Source of the DNA: an uncultured Bacteroides sp.
Lineage (GTDB): Bacteria > Bacteroidota > Bacteroidia > Bacteroidales > Bacteroidaceae
NCBI GenBank assembly: GCA_944322285.1
Contig: CALUOR010000014.1
Span: forward strand, 1 to 64,000
DNA: 64,000 bases
Direction of reading: 5' to 3'
The stretch's first letter is position 1. Each line of letters begins with the position of its first letter. The position numbers and the translations under genes were made by a program. Positions 42,785 to 52,336 of this stretch are shown here, in pieces. Below the pieces are notes generated by a model. The model did no database searches, was not told where the DNA came from, and saw nothing but the letters and a program-made list of their open reading frames with translations.

Positions 42785-45700
42785 ATGGGTAAATTTGCCG
42801 AATATTCGAAGTTCAATCTTTCGGAAATCAACAAAGAGGTGTTGAAGAAATGGGACGAAAACTGGGTTTTCGCCAAGAGTATGACAGAACGTGAAGGATG
42901 TCCTTCTTTCGTTTTCTATGAAGGACCTCCCTCGGCCAACGGTATGCCGGGCATTCACCACGTCATGGCCCGCACCATCAAGGACACCTTCTGCCGCTAC
43001 AAGACCATGAAGGGCTTCCAGGTGAAGCGCAAAGCGGGATGGGACACACACGGACTGCCCGTCGAACTGGGCGTGGAGAAAGCATTGGGCATCACCAAGG
43101 AAGACATCGGCAAGACTATCTCCGTGGCTGACTATAACGCCGCCTGCCGCAAGGACGTGATGAAGTTCACCAAGGAATGGGAGGACCTGACGCACCGCAT
43201 GGGCTACTGGGTGGACATGAAAGACCCCTACATCACGTACGACAACCGCTACATCGAGACCCTGTGGTGGCTTCTCAAGCAGCTTTACAAGAAAGGCCTG
43301 CTCTACAAGGGCTACACCATTCAGCCTTATTCGCCCGCCGCAGGTACGGGGCTTAGCTCGCACGAACTGAACCAGCCGGGATGTTATCGCGACGTGAAAG
43401 ACCTGACCGTAGTAGGCCAGTTCAAGATAAAGAATCCGAAACCGGAAATGGCGGAATGGGGCACACCCTACTTCCTGGCATGGACCACCACGCCCTGGAC
43501 ATTGCCCAGCAACACCGCCCTCTGCGTAGGCCCGAAGATAGACTACGTGGCCGTACAGACATACAACGCCTACACAAATGAAAGGATGACGGTAGTCCTC
43601 GCAAAGGCATTGCTTTATGTCCACTTTAACAAGAAGGCCGAAGGTATTGCCTTGGAAGACTACAAGCCGGGCGATAAGCTCGTCCCCTTCAAGGTGGTGG
43701 GCGAATACAAAGGTCCGGACTTGGTAGGCATGGAGTACGAACAACTGATGCCGTGGGTGAAACCCGTAGAGATGGATGCCGACGGCAATTGGCACGACGC
43801 CTCGGCCAAGGCGTTCCGGGTCATCCAGGGTGACTATGTGACCACCGAGGACGGTACGGGTATCGTACATATTGCTCCTACGTTCGGTGCGGACGACGCC
43901 TTTGTGGCCAAGGCCGCAGGTATACCCGCCCTGTTCATGATAAACAAGAGAGGCGAGACACGCCCCATGGTGGATCTCACGGGCAAATTCTACCTGCTGG
44001 ACGAGCTGGACGAACGCTTCGTGAAGGAATGCGTGAACGTGGACATCTACAAAGAATACGAAGGCCGCTGGGTGAAGAACGCTTACGACCCGCAATTCAC
44101 CATCAATGGCAAGTATGACGAAAAGGCCGCACAGGCCGCCGAGTCGTTGGACGTGTATATCTGCATGAAGATGAAGGCTGCCGGACAGGCGTTCAAGATG
44201 GAGAAGCACGTGCACAATTATCCGCACTGCTGGCGCACGGATAAGCCTGTGCTCTACTATCCGTTGGACAGCTGGTTCATCCGCAGTACCGCTTGCAAGG
44301 AGCGCATGATGGAGCTGAACAAGACCATCAACTGGAAACCCGAATCGACGGGCACGGGACGCTTCGGCAAGTGGTTGGAGAACCTGAACGACTGGAACTT
44401 GAGCCGCTCACGCTACTGGGGCACGCCGCTGCCCATCTGGCGCACCGAGGATGGCACGGGAGAGAAGTGCATCGAATCCGTAGAAGAACTTTACGGCGAG
44501 ATAGAGAAATCCATCGCCGCCGGATTCATGACGAGCAATCCCTACAAGGAAAAAGGTTTCCAGCCGGGCGTATATACGAAAGAGAATTATGACAAGATAG
44601 ACCTGCACCGTCCCTACGTGGACGACATCATCCTCGTCTCCGAGGACGGCAAGCCGATGAAGCGCGAAACGGACTTGATAGACGTATGGTTTGATTCTGG
44701 CTCTATGCCTTACGCGCAAATCCACTATCCCTTCGAGAACAAGGAAGTCCTGGATAACCGCCAGGTATATCCCGCCGACTTCATCGCCGAAGGTGTAGAC
44801 CAGACGCGTGGCTGGTTCTTCACCCTGCACGCCATCGCCACGATGGTGTTTGACTCCGTAGCCTATAAGGCCGTTATCTCCAACGGACTGGTGCTGGACA
44901 AGAACGGAAACAAGATGTCCAAGCGTTTGGGCAATGCCGTTGACCCCTTCTCCACCATCGAGAAGTACGGCTCCGACCCCTTGCGCTGGTACATGATAAC
45001 GAACTCTTCGCCGTGGGACAACCTGAAGTTCGACGTGGAAGGCGTGGAGGAAGTGCGCCGTAAGTTCTTCGGCACGCTCTACAACACTTATTCCTTCTTC
45101 GCCCTTTATGCCAACGTGGACGGCTTCGAGTACAAGGAGGCCGACGTGCCTATGGCTCAGCGTCCGGAAATTGACCGCTGGATTCTCTCCCTGCTCAACA
45201 CGCTGGTGAAGAACGTGGATGCCTGCTACAACGACTATGAGCCGACCAAGGCCGGCCGCCTTATTTCGGACTTCGTGAACGACAACCTCTCCAACTGGTA
45301 CGTCCGCCTGAACCGCAAACGCTTCTGGGGTGGAGGCATGACGGAGGACAAACTTTCCGCCTTCCAAACCCTGTACACCTGTTTGGAGACCGTGGCCAAG
45401 CTGATGGCACCCATCGCCCCCTTCTATGCCGACATGCTCTACATGGATTTGATAGCGGTGACGGGACGCGACAACGTGGCTTCTGTCCACCTGGCAAAGT
45501 TCCCCGTGTGTGATGAAGCGTTGGTAGACAGTGAGTTGGAGGCGCGCATGCAGATAGCCCAGGACATCACGTCCATGGTGCTGGCCTTGCGCCGCAAGGT
45601 GAACATCAAGGTGCGCCAACCGCTGCAGTGTATCATGATACCCGTGGTGGACGAGGAGCAGCGCGCCCACATCGAAGCCGTGAAGACGCTCATCATGAGC

Positions 45701-46273
45701 GAGGTGAACGTGAAGGAAGTGAAGTTTGTGGACGGCGCTTCGGGTGTGCTGGTGAAGAAAGTGAAATGCGACTTCAAGAAACTGGGGCCCAAGTTCGGCA
45801 AGCAGATGAAAGCCGTGGCCGCTCTTGTAGCGGGCATGAGCCAGGAGGCCATCGCTGAATTGGAGAAAAACGGAAGCTACACCTTCACGCTGGACGGCGG
45901 ACAGGCTATCATCGAGACGGATGACGTAGACATCTACAGCGAGGACATACCGGGCTGGCTGGTGGCCAACGAAGGACGACTGACCGTAGCCTTGGAGGTG
46001 ACCGTCACCGAGGAATTGCGCCGCGAGGGCATTGCCCGCGAACTGGTGAACCGCATCCAGAACATCCGTAAATCGAGCGGTTTCGAGATAACAGACAAAA
46101 TAAATATTACATTATCCAAAAATAAGCAGACGGATGATGCGGTAAACGAATATAAAGACTATATTTGCAACCAAGTTTTGGCGACTTCGCTCACGTTAGT
46201 CGGCCAGGTGGAGGACGGAACTGCTTTGGAGCTGGACGACTGCACCTTGCAGATACGGGTGGCGAAGAACTGA
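42785..46273 (+). CDS. ileS: Isoleucyl-tRNA synthetase
   Basis: 1162 residues, the long eukaryote-like form common in Bacteroidetes. The HIGH-type motif is PPSANGMPGIHH near residue 48 and the KMSKR loop is NKMSKRLG near 710. Between them lies the CP1 editing domain (FLAWTTTPWTLPSNTALCVGP; DDGTGIVHIAPTFGADD-type core). The C-terminal part carries the anticodon-binding helices. It charges tRNA(Ile) in the cytoplasm and clears valine. Followed 65 bp later by the DksA-like gene. Confidence 0.97.
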   Translation: MGKFAEYSKFNLSEINKEVLKKWDENWVFAKSMTEREGCPSFVFYEGPPSANGMPGIHHVMARTIKDTFCRYKTMKGFQVKRKAGWDTHGLPVELGVEKALGITKEDIGKTISVADYNAACRKDVMKFTKEWEDLTHRMGYWVDMKDPYITYDNRYIETLWWLLKQLYKKGLLYKGYTIQPYSPAAGTGLSSHELNQPGCYRDVKDLTVVGQFKIKNPKPEMAEWGTPYFLAWTTTPWTLPSNTALCVGPKIDYVAVQTYNAYTNERMTVVLAKALLYVHFNKKAEGIALEDYKPGDKLVPFKVVGEYKGPDLVGMEYEQLMPWVKPVEMDADGNWHDASAKAFRVIQGDYVTTEDGTGIVHIAPTFGADDAFVAKAAGIPALFMINKRGETRPMVDLTGKFYLLDELDERFVKECVNVDIYKEYEGRWVKNAYDPQFTINGKYDEKAAQAAESLDVYICMKMKAAGQAFKMEKHVHNYPHCWRTDKPVLYYPLDSWFIRSTACKERMMELNKTINWKPESTGTGRFGKWLENLNDWNLSRSRYWGTPLPIWRTEDGTGEKCIESVEELYGEIEKSIAAGFMTSNPYKEKGFQPGVYTKENYDKIDLHRPYVDDIILVSEDGKPMKRETDLIDVWFDSGSMPYAQIHYPFENKEVLDNRQVYPADFIAEGVDQTRGWFFTLHAIATMVFDSVAYKAVISNGLVLDKNGNKMSKRLGNAVDPFSTIEKYGSDPLRWYMITNSSPWDNLKFDVEGVEEVRRKFFGTLYNTYSFFALYANVDGFEYKEADVPMAQRPEIDRWILSLLNTLVKNVDACYNDYEPTKAGRLISDFVNDNLSNWYVRLNRKRFWGGGMTEDKLSAFQTLYTCLETVAKLMAPIAPFYADMLYMDLIAVTGRDNVASVHLAKFPVCDEALVDSELEARMQIAQDITSMVLALRRKVNIKVRQPLQCIMIPVVDEEQRAHIEAVKTLIMSEVNVKEVKFVDGASGVLVKKVKCDFKKLGPKFGKQMKAVAALVAGMSQEAIAELEKNGSYTFTLDGGQAIIETDDVDIYSEDIPGWLVANEGRLTVALEVTVTEELRREGIARELVNRIQNIRKSSGFEITDKINITLSKNKQTDDAVNEYKDYICNQVLATSLTLVGQVEDGTALELDDCTLQIRVAKN

Positions 46274-46338
46274 AAACAACGTATTAGTAACTAAAAAAAG
46301 AAACTTATTTTTAATACCAACACTAAACAATAGTAATT

Positions 46339-46719
46339 ATGGCAGAAAAGACAAGATACTCGGATGCTGAATTGGAAGAATTCCGCGCCATTATTATGGA
46401 AAAGCTGGAGTTGGCTCAACGCGATTATGACATGCTGAAAGCCAGCCTTACGGGCGCTGACGGAAACGACGTGGACGACACGTCACCCACTTACAAGGTG
46501 CTGGAGGAAGGTGCCAATACCTTGTCCAAGGAAGAAACGACCCGTTTAGCCCAACGCCAAATGAAGTTTATACAAGGCTTGCAGGCCGCCTTGGTGCGCA
46601 TTGAGAACAAAACGTACGGCATTTGCCGCGAGACGGGAAAACTGATTCCCAAAGAACGCCTGCGCGCCGTGCCTCACGCCACATTGAGCATTGAGGCGAA
46701 AAATAGCGGAAAGAAATAA
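46339..46719 (+). CDS. TraR/DksA-family protein with reduced zinc finger
   Basis: 126 residues. An N-terminal coiled coil (ELEEFRAIIMEKLELAQRDYDMLKASL) holds an acidic tip (DGNDVDDTSP), then the helix EETTRLAQRQMKFIQGLQAALVRIENKTYG leads into the finger region. There only one cysteine of the usual four remains (GICRETGKLIPKERLRAVPHATLSIEA). Such proteins bind the RNA polymerase secondary channel and adjust transcription with ppGpp. The cysteine-poor form is seen in other Bacteroidetes as well. Confidence 0.88.
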   Translation: MAEKTRYSDAELEEFRAIIMEKLELAQRDYDMLKASLTGADGNDVDDTSPTYKVLEEGANTLSKEETTRLAQRQMKFIQGLQAALVRIENKTYGICRETGKLIPKERLRAVPHATLSIEAKNSGKK

Positions 46720-46746
46720 TGAATGGCCGTTGATTCGGGCATTCAG

Positions 46747-46808
46747 CTATAGGCTACGAGCTACAAGCGGAGTTTAGGCAACTATCACTTGTAGCTTGTG
46801 ACTTGTAG
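46747..46808. repeat. Repeat V: imperfect inverted repeat between the DksA-like gene and lspA
   Basis: CTACGAGCTACAAGC near 46754 and ACTTGTAGCTTGTGACTTGTAG at 46787-46808 form an inverted repeat from the word CTACAAG. The right arm ends 22 bp before the lspA ATG. It lacks the TAAATG-type ends. Confidence 0.55.
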
Positions 46809-46830
46809 AAGAATCTATAAATACAAAAGA

Positions 46831-47505
46831 ATGAAGAAAGTTCCCCGAAAAGGCTGGATGGCCTTAGTGATTATTTTGGCGACCCTGATAGTTGACCAAG
46901 TCATAAAAATAGCCGTCAAGACAGGTATGTACTGGCACGAAAGCGTGAATGTCATCGGTTGGATATACGACCTGCTGGGCATTCAGGCCGAGCCGCCCAC
47001 GTGGTTCTACTTGTTCTTTACCGAAAACGTAGGCATGGCTTTCGGTATGGAGATAATGGGGAAATTCTTCCTGACTTCTTTTCGCATCGTGGCGGTAGGC
47101 GTGATGATATGGCTCTTGTGCAAGTTTGTTCGCCAAAACCTGAAGACGGGCTTCTTGGTGTGTGTGTCCCTCATCATAGCCGGGGCCATGGGCAACATCA
47201 TCGATAGCGTGTTCTACGGGGTCTTGTTCAACGAAAGCACCACTTATCAATTGGCTACCTTTATGCCCGAAGGGGGAGGATACGCGCCTTTGTTTTACGG
47301 GAAGGTGGTGGACATGTTCTACTTCCCCATTATTGACACCTACTGGCCCGAGTGGATGCCGTGGGTGGGCGGAGAGCGTTTCATTTTCTTCAGCCCCATC
47401 TTTAACTTTGCCGACGCGGCTATCAGCTGCGGATTCATTGCCCTGCTTTTGTTCTACAACAAGGAATTTAGCGAAGCCTATCATTCGGTAGTAAAAAAAT
47501 CATGA
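46831..47505 (+). CDS. lspA: Lipoprotein signal peptidase (signal peptidase II)
   Basis: The ATG at 46831 (MKKVPRKGWMALV) is chosen over 46798, which falls in the repeat. The product has about 224 residues, longer than the usual 160-170 because of insertions between the membrane helices that are common in Bacteroidetes. Four membrane segments are seen. The catalytic aspartates are in GNIIDSVFYG and FNFADAAIS. It removes signal peptides from lipidated prolipoproteins such as the fimbrillins and lipoproteins in this window. It overlaps the next gene by ATGA. Confidence 0.9.
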   Translation: MKKVPRKGWMALVIILATLIVDQVIKIAVKTGMYWHESVNVIGWIYDLLGIQAEPPTWFYLFFTENVGMAFGMEIMGKFFLTSFRIVAVGVMIWLLCKFVRQNLKTGFLVCVSLIIAGAMGNIIDSVFYGVLFNESTTYQLATFMPEGGGYAPLFYGKVVDMFYFPIIDTYWPEWMPWVGGERFIFFSPIFNFADAAISCGFIALLLFYNKEFSEAYHSVVKKS

Positions 47506-48557
47506 AGATAGTCGAGCGTTTACAGTTAGGATGCCTTGGGGTACTGATAGGGAGTTTGGTGGCTTGTGGTGTAGAGCGGCCGGACACGGTGTTGAGCGAT
47601 GCTGCAATGGAAAACGTGTTGTATGATTACCACATAGCTAAAGCTTTAGGTGAACAGACTGAACGAGGCGAAAATTATAAGCGTGTCCTTTATATGGACT
47701 ATGTATATAAGAAACATGATATCACCGAAGCACAATTCGACTCATCCATGGTATGGTTTTCCCGTCATCCTGATGTATTAAGTGAGATATACAAAAAAGT
47801 CACTGAACGATTGCGCACGGAAGAAGCGTACGTAGAACGATTGGTGGCACTGCGCGAGAACAAGCCTTTGACTTCCCGTGCAGGCGACAGCATTGATGTT
47901 TGGGCATGGCAACGCATTTACCAACTAAGCGGTATGCCGATGGACAACCGCATTGCTTTTACCCTTCCTTCCGACTCTAATTTTAAGGCGCGCGACACAT
48001 TACGCTGGAGTGTGCATTTTACATTTTCCGGTGAAACATACGATAGTTTAAAAGCTCCTGTCATGGCCTTGCAAATGTGCTTTTCCAATGATAGCGTAAT
48101 AAGCGACTTCGTGCAAATTCATAAAGGAGGCACACAGATGTTAACGCTTACGGGCGACACATTGGGTGACATTAAGGAGGTGAACGGATTTATCTATTAT
48201 CCCTGCCAAGACAGCGTAAAACCGCTTATGATGAACCGGATATCATTGATGCGTTACCATGCCCGTGCCATAGATTCATTAACATTAATCAAAGACTCAT
48301 TGGCAGCTTCGAATGTCCTTCAAAAGGATACTACTAAAATGGTGGAGCAAAGTGAGGAACCTGTAAAAGCGGAAATTGTTGAAGAGACGAAGAAAGATAA
48401 AGTACGCCGTCCCAGTCCTACGGAAATGCGTCGCTCGCAAACACCTCAAGAGCAGACACAGAGGAACGAAGCTGCGCCTCGCAGAAATGGAGTCAACTCG
48501 CGTCAGCCCGTTACCCGCATAAAACAAAACGTAAAACTCCGTAAAGTGGACGAATAA
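47502..48557 (+). CDS. DUF4296 lipoprotein
   Basis: 351 residues. The signal ends LVAC with Cys22 (VERPDTVLS follows). The DUF4296 domain spans about 28-115 (DAAMENVLYDYHIAKALGEQ; YKKHDITEAQFDSSMVWFSRHPD). A beta-rich part follows, then a charged, disordered C-terminus (KVRRPSPTEMRRSQTPQE). In Bacteroidetes this family is regularly found beside lspA and a DksA-like gene, as here. Function unknown. ATGA overlap with lspA; the next gene starts at its stop. Confidence 0.85.
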   Translation: MKIVERLQLGCLGVLIGSLVACGVERPDTVLSDAAMENVLYDYHIAKALGEQTERGENYKRVLYMDYVYKKHDITEAQFDSSMVWFSRHPDVLSEIYKKVTERLRTEEAYVERLVALRENKPLTSRAGDSIDVWAWQRIYQLSGMPMDNRIAFTLPSDSNFKARDTLRWSVHFTFSGETYDSLKAPVMALQMCFSNDSVISDFVQIHKGGTQMLTLTGDTLGDIKEVNGFIYYPCQDSVKPLMMNRISLMRYHARAIDSLTLIKDSLAASNVLQKDTTKMVEQSEEPVKAEIVEETKKDKVRRPSPTEMRRSQTPQEQTQRNEAAPRRNGVNSRQPVTRIKQNVKLRKVDE

Positions 48558-48883
48558 TGAAACGCTTTGCCTCTCATTACATCTATTTACCTAACCAAGG
48601 TTTCTTGAAACAATATGTGATAGAAATATGCGAAGGGCACATCACCAGCCTCTTCCGCTTAACCGAAGAAGCAGAAAATATACAATGGATGCCGGGAGGA
48701 GTCATTGTTCTAATGCCTGAAAGAATGCAAATTTGCGAGATTTCATTTAATAAACCCATTTTATCGGGAAGTGTTTCTCTTGATGTTCAAATGCTTTCCG
48801 CTCGAATACCTTACTTTTTTTATCCCTTCAACTTTGTCAAAATGAAACCTATTCACGAAACTCGCTACACGCTATTACTGTAA
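48557..48883 (+). CDS. Conserved short protein of unknown function downstream of DUF4296
   Basis: 108 residues, starting on the last base of the DUF4296 stop codon. The sequence (MKRFASHYIYLPNQGFLKQY; a HITSLFRLTEEAENIQWMPGGVIVL segment) has strand-like pattern and no signal peptide or membrane helix. The segment RLTEEAENIQWMPGGVIVL recalls the first strands of amidohydrolase-type proteins, but it is far too short to be one. The tight coupling suggests a role in the same process as DUF4296. Confidence 0.65.
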   Translation: MKRFASHYIYLPNQGFLKQYVIEICEGHITSLFRLTEEAENIQWMPGGVIVLMPERMQICEISFNKPILSGSVSLDVQMLSARIPYFFYPFNFVKMKPIHETRYTLLL

Positions 48884-48954
48884 CTATAAGTAATCTATTT
48901 GTCCACTTAAAACAAGCACAAATCGTTATTGGAATAGCCATTGAAACAGCATTT

Positions 48955-48984
48955 GTGTAAATCTGCGTCATCTGCGCGCCATTG
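48955..48984. repeat. Solo arm of a CTGCG-word repeat upstream of the GNAT gene
   Basis: GTGTAAATCTGCGTCATCTG followed by CGCGCCATT resembles one arm of the long inverted repeats at 4675-4705 and 51580-51620, but no opposite arm is present. The rest of the 233-bp gap holds only a TACTTTCG -7-like box at 49097. Confidence 0.45.
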
Positions 48985-49116
48985 CAAACACTGCACAGCC
49001 CTGAAGAGAAACTCATTCAAATATGACCTTATCTTCCATAAATATGTCCCACAAGTTATCTGGATAGAAAACTCATTTGCTCAATATAGTTTTTTGTCCT
49101 ACTTTCGCCCTCCGTT

Positions 49117-50253
49117 ATGAGAAGAATAAATATAAAGTGTGTAAAGACACGGCGGGACATGAGGCAGTTTGTGAGGTTCGCGACGCGGTTGTATGCGGAC
49201 AATCCTTGCTACGTGCCCGACTTGGAGCTGGACATCTACGATTTCTTCGACCCGCGCAAGAATGCGGGGCTGGCTTTCTCGGACGTACAGGCTTTCCTGG
49301 CTTATAACGATAAGGGGAAAGTGGTGGGCCGCATCGCAGGCATCATCAACCGCCACGCCAACGAAAAGTGGCACACGCGCAACGTGCGTTTCGGCTTCAT
49401 CGAGTTTATCGACGACCCGGACGTGGCAGCCGCCTTGCTCGGAGCCGTGGAACAATGGGGACGGGAGCGAGGCATGGACACCGTCCAAGGCCCGATGGGC
49501 ATCTTCGACTTCGACAAAGAAGGCATGCTGGTGGAGGATTTCGACCAGGTGGGCACTATCATCACCCTCTACAATCCGCCCTATTATCCGCGTCATCTGG
49601 AAGCATTGGGCTACGAGAAAGAGGTGGACTGGGTGCAGATACAGGTAAACATCCCGCCACAAGTCCCGGCCAAATACGAACGAGTGGCGCGCTTGTCGAA
49701 AGAAATGTTCGGCCTGCACACCCGCAAGCTGACCCGCAAGGAGGTCATGCGGGACGGATACGGACAAAAGGTTTTCCGCCTGCTCAACGAAGCCTTCTCC
49801 CCTCTGTTCGGCTTCACAGAAATACCGGACAGACAGATTGAAGCCTACATCCGGCAATACTTCCCTTTCATCGACCTGGATATGGTGTCCATCGTAGAGA
49901 ACGAGGCAGGCGAACTGATAGGCGTAGCCATCACCTTGGCAAGCCTTTCCGACGCTTTCCGTAAGACTCGCGGACGGCTGTTCCCCTTCGGATGGTTCCA
50001 CCTGCTCCGAGCCTTGAAAGGCAAACCGTCGGACAAGGCAGAGTTGTTTCTGATAGCCGTCCGTCCCGACCATCAGGGATTGGGCGTCAACGCCCTCTTC
50101 TTCGATGACCTTATACCTATATATAATAAGAAAGGCATCCGATGGGCGGAGACGGGCCCTCAGCTGGAAGACAACGTGAAGGAGCTTTCGCAATGGAAGC
50201 CGTTGGAGCCAAAGTTTGTGAAACGCAGAAGATGCTATAAAAAAAGAATATAA
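49117..50253 (+). CDS. GNAT-fold acyltransferase at the head of the polyene-like lipid cluster
   Basis: 378 residues. Two GNAT-like halves: about 1-150 (FVRFATRLYADNPCYVPDLELDIYDFFDPRKN) and about 190-360, where VRPDHQGLGVNALFFDDL fits the acyl-CoA pyrophosphate-binding loop. It may acylate an amine or amino acid with a fatty acyl group. The bacterial ceramide synthases are also GNAT proteins of similar length, so a role in sphingolipid N-acylation is a second possibility; I cannot decide between them. The ketosynthase gene begins 12 bp later, so it is probably cotranscribed with the cluster. Confidence 0.7.
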   Translation: MRRINIKCVKTRRDMRQFVRFATRLYADNPCYVPDLELDIYDFFDPRKNAGLAFSDVQAFLAYNDKGKVVGRIAGIINRHANEKWHTRNVRFGFIEFIDDPDVAAALLGAVEQWGRERGMDTVQGPMGIFDFDKEGMLVEDFDQVGTIITLYNPPYYPRHLEALGYEKEVDWVQIQVNIPPQVPAKYERVARLSKEMFGLHTRKLTRKEVMRDGYGQKVFRLLNEAFSPLFGFTEIPDRQIEAYIRQYFPFIDLDMVSIVENEAGELIGVAITLASLSDAFRKTRGRLFPFGWFHLLRALKGKPSDKAELFLIAVRPDHQGLGVNALFFDDLIPIYNKKGIRWAETGPQLEDNVKELSQWKPLEPKFVKRRRCYKKRI

Positions 50254-50264
50254 GTAATAAGAAT

Positions 50265-51488
50265 ATGGAAAGAAAAGTTGTAATAACAGGCATGGGCATC
50301 TGGTCGTGCTTAGGCACCACATTGGACGAGGTATGCCAATCGCTCCGCCAAGGAAAGAGCGGCATTATGTTCTGCCAAGAGCGCAAGAATGCGGGATTTC
50401 GTTCTGCCCTGTGCGCCAACGTGCCCCATCCCGAACTGAAGCCTTACATCTCGCGCAACCTGCGCCAGTTCATGCCCGAAGAGGCACAATACGCCTACAT
50501 GGCCACCCGCACCGCTTTGGAGCACGCACGGCTGGACCAAGACTATATCGACACCCACGAGGTAGGCATTATCTACGGCAACGACTCCGTGGCCGAAGCC
50601 ACGATGCACGCCCTCGACAAATTCCGCGAGTTTCATGACACGGCAGCCTGCGGAAGCGGCGCCATCTTCCAGTCCATGAATTCCACCGTCACCATGAACC
50701 TGGCCTGCCTGTTCCACCTGAAAGGCATCAACCTCACGGCATCCGGCGCCTGCGCTTCCGGCTCGCACGCCATCGGCCTGGCCTGGCTGCTTATCCGCAA
50801 CGGCCTGCAAGACTGCATCGTGTGCGGCGGTGCCCAAGAGGCGAACATGTTCGGCGTAGCCGCCTTCGACGGGATTCAGTCGTTCTCCATCCGCGAGGAC
50901 GAACCGGCACGAGCCAGCCGACCCTTCGACCGCGACCGTGACGGACTGGTGCCCGGAGGAGGAGCGGCAACGGTCGTCGTGGAGAGCTACGAACACGCCG
51001 TGAAACGCGGGGCGCCCATCCTGGCCGAAATCGTGGGCTGGGGATTCTCAGGCAATGGCGACCACATCTCCACGCCCAATGTGGCAGGTCCCGCCCGCTC
51101 GTTGGAACTTTGCCTGCAACATAGCGGCATCACGCCACGGGAGATTGGGTACGTCAACGCCCACGCCACGTCCACCCGCATCGGCGACGCCCGCGAGGCA
51201 CAGGCCATCGCCCAAGTGTTCGGCGACTACCGGGTACCCGTCACCTCCACCAAGAGTCAGACGGGGCACGAGATGTGGATGGCCGGAGCGAGCGAAATCA
51301 TCTACTCCCTACTGATGATGAAGAACGGCTTCATCGCCGGAAACCTCAACTTCGAGCATCCCGACGAGGACACCGCCTGCCTGAACATCGTGCCCGAGAC
51401 GCGCGAGGCGCACTTCGACACCTTCCTCTCCAACTCCTTCGGGTTCGGGGGGACTAACTCAACGCTGATAATACGGAATGAGAAATGA
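50265..51488 (+). CDS. Beta-ketoacyl-ACP synthase (FabF-like, aryl-polyene type)
   Basis: 407 residues, KAS I/II fold. The catalytic set is Cys163 (ASGACASGSHAIG), His in NAHATSTRIGD and His in KSQTGHEMWMAGA, with a C-terminal FGFGGTNSTLII. It condenses malonyl-ACP with a growing chain. With its own ACP, two dehydratases and a ketoreductase downstream it forms a type II chain-building set. The canonical partner chain-length factor of aryl-polyene clusters is not seen. Its stop (AATGAG-AAATGA) runs straight into repeat VII. Confidence 0.9.
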   Translation: MERKVVITGMGIWSCLGTTLDEVCQSLRQGKSGIMFCQERKNAGFRSALCANVPHPELKPYISRNLRQFMPEEAQYAYMATRTALEHARLDQDYIDTHEVGIIYGNDSVAEATMHALDKFREFHDTAACGSGAIFQSMNSTVTMNLACLFHLKGINLTASGACASGSHAIGLAWLLIRNGLQDCIVCGGAQEANMFGVAAFDGIQSFSIREDEPARASRPFDRDRDGLVPGGGAATVVVESYEHAVKRGAPILAEIVGWGFSGNGDHISTPNVAGPARSLELCLQHSGITPREIGYVNAHATSTRIGDAREAQAIAQVFGDYRVPVTSTKSQTGHEMWMAGASEIIYSLLMMKNGFIAGNLNFEHPDEDTACLNIVPETREAHFDTFLSNSFGFGGTNSTLIIRNEK

Positions 51489-51501
51489 ACATTTATTTTG
51501 T

Positions 51502-51625
51502 CCGAAGAACACAGACGACGCAGAACACGCAGATGAACGCAGACATCTATTTCTTCTCTGTGCAGACGCCCTTTTAAAAAATCTGCGAGCCTCTGCGTGT
51601 TCTGCGTAGTCTGCGTTCTTCGGAT
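51502..51625. repeat. Repeat VII: long inverted repeat between ketosynthase and ACP genes
   Basis: Arms 51502-51533 and 51594-51625 are inverted copies at 30 of 32 positions, built from ACGCAGA words (TCCGAAGAAC outermost). A degenerate AAATGAACATTTA directly at the ketosynthase stop recalls the shared element end. The stem would form in the transcript between the two genes. Confidence 0.75.
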
Positions 51626-51665
51626 GCAGTACGCTAAAAAACATCAATAAATAAACAAAAGAACT

Positions 51666-51914
51666 ATGACACGCAATGACATTGTAGAAAAAGTAAATGC
51701 CCTGTTGGCGGAAGAATTTGAAGTGGACGCAGCCAACTTTGCGCCCGACGCAAACATCAAGGAAACCCTCTCATTAGACAGTCTGAGCCTGGTGGACCTC
51801 GTGGCCATCATCCAGCAGACGTACAAGATTAAGATTCCCGTAGCCGAACTGAAGACCATACAGACGTTCGACAACCTATACGACTACATCGAATCACACT
51901 TGCAACAGGCATGA
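51666..51914 (+). CDS. Acyl carrier protein of the cluster
   Basis: 82 residues, four helices. The phosphopantetheine site is the DSL motif at LSLDSLSLVDLV with Ser39. It is distinct from the housekeeping ACP in sequence (FEVDAANFAPDANIKETLSLDSL). It carries the growing polyene or acyl chain between the enzymes encoded around it. Its stop overlaps the next ATG (51911). Confidence 0.92.
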   Translation: MTRNDIVEKVNALLAEEFEVDAANFAPDANIKETLSLDSLSLVDLVAIIQQTYKIKIPVAELKTIQTFDNLYDYIESHLQQA

Positions 51915-52321
51915 GAGACATCCGCGAACTGATTCCCCAACGCCCGCCCATCCTGTTGGTGGACGGACTGGAAAGCGTGGAGGGTGACACCGCCGTCAGC
52001 ACACTGACCGTGCGTGCCGACAACTGCTTCACGGACGAGGACGGACTGTTGGCGGAAGCCGGGGTGGTGGAACACATCGCCCAATCGGCCTCCGCCCTTG
52101 CAGGCTACAAAGCCGTGCAGGCAGGTGCCACCGCCCCGCCCGTGGGCTACATCGGCGAGGTGAAGAAGTTTCGCCTCCACCGCCTGCCCCGCATGGGCGA
52201 AGTGTTGCGCACCACCGTCAGCTTCGGCACGGAGGTAGAGGGTGTCACCCTGCTTTCTGCCGAAACCCGCGTCGGCGAGGAGCTGATAGCTTCCACGCAA
52301 ATGAAAATTTCAATGACTTAA
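51911..52321 (+). CDS. Hot-dog fold beta-hydroxyacyl-ACP dehydratase (ApeP/FabZ-like), first copy
   Basis: 136 residues. It opens RDIRELIPQRPPILLVDGLES and has VVEHIAQSASALAGYKAVQAG, where FabZ-type dehydratases carry the active-site helix with Glu/Asp and Gln; here E-H-I-A-Q-S-A is kept. The typical HFPGxPVxPG loop is absent, as in the ApeP-like group. It probably dehydrates hydroxyacyl-ACP intermediates or works as a heterodimer with the following gene. Confidence 0.8.
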   Translation: MRDIRELIPQRPPILLVDGLESVEGDTAVSTLTVRADNCFTDEDGLLAEAGVVEHIAQSASALAGYKAVQAGATAPPVGYIGEVKKFRLHRLPRMGEVLRTTVSFGTEVEGVTLLSAETRVGEELIASTQMKISMT

Positions 52322-52336
52322 GACAATGTCCCTATC

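Noticed and set aside
42686..44227. 513-codon open frame on the strand opposite ileS
   Set aside because: A shadow of high-GC coding sequence; the composition is low-complexity His/Val-rich and no family is recognisable.
46339..46719. DksA-like gene as a damaged pseudogene because of missing cysteines
   Set aside because: The frame is intact and the cysteine-poor finger appears to be normal in this lineage.
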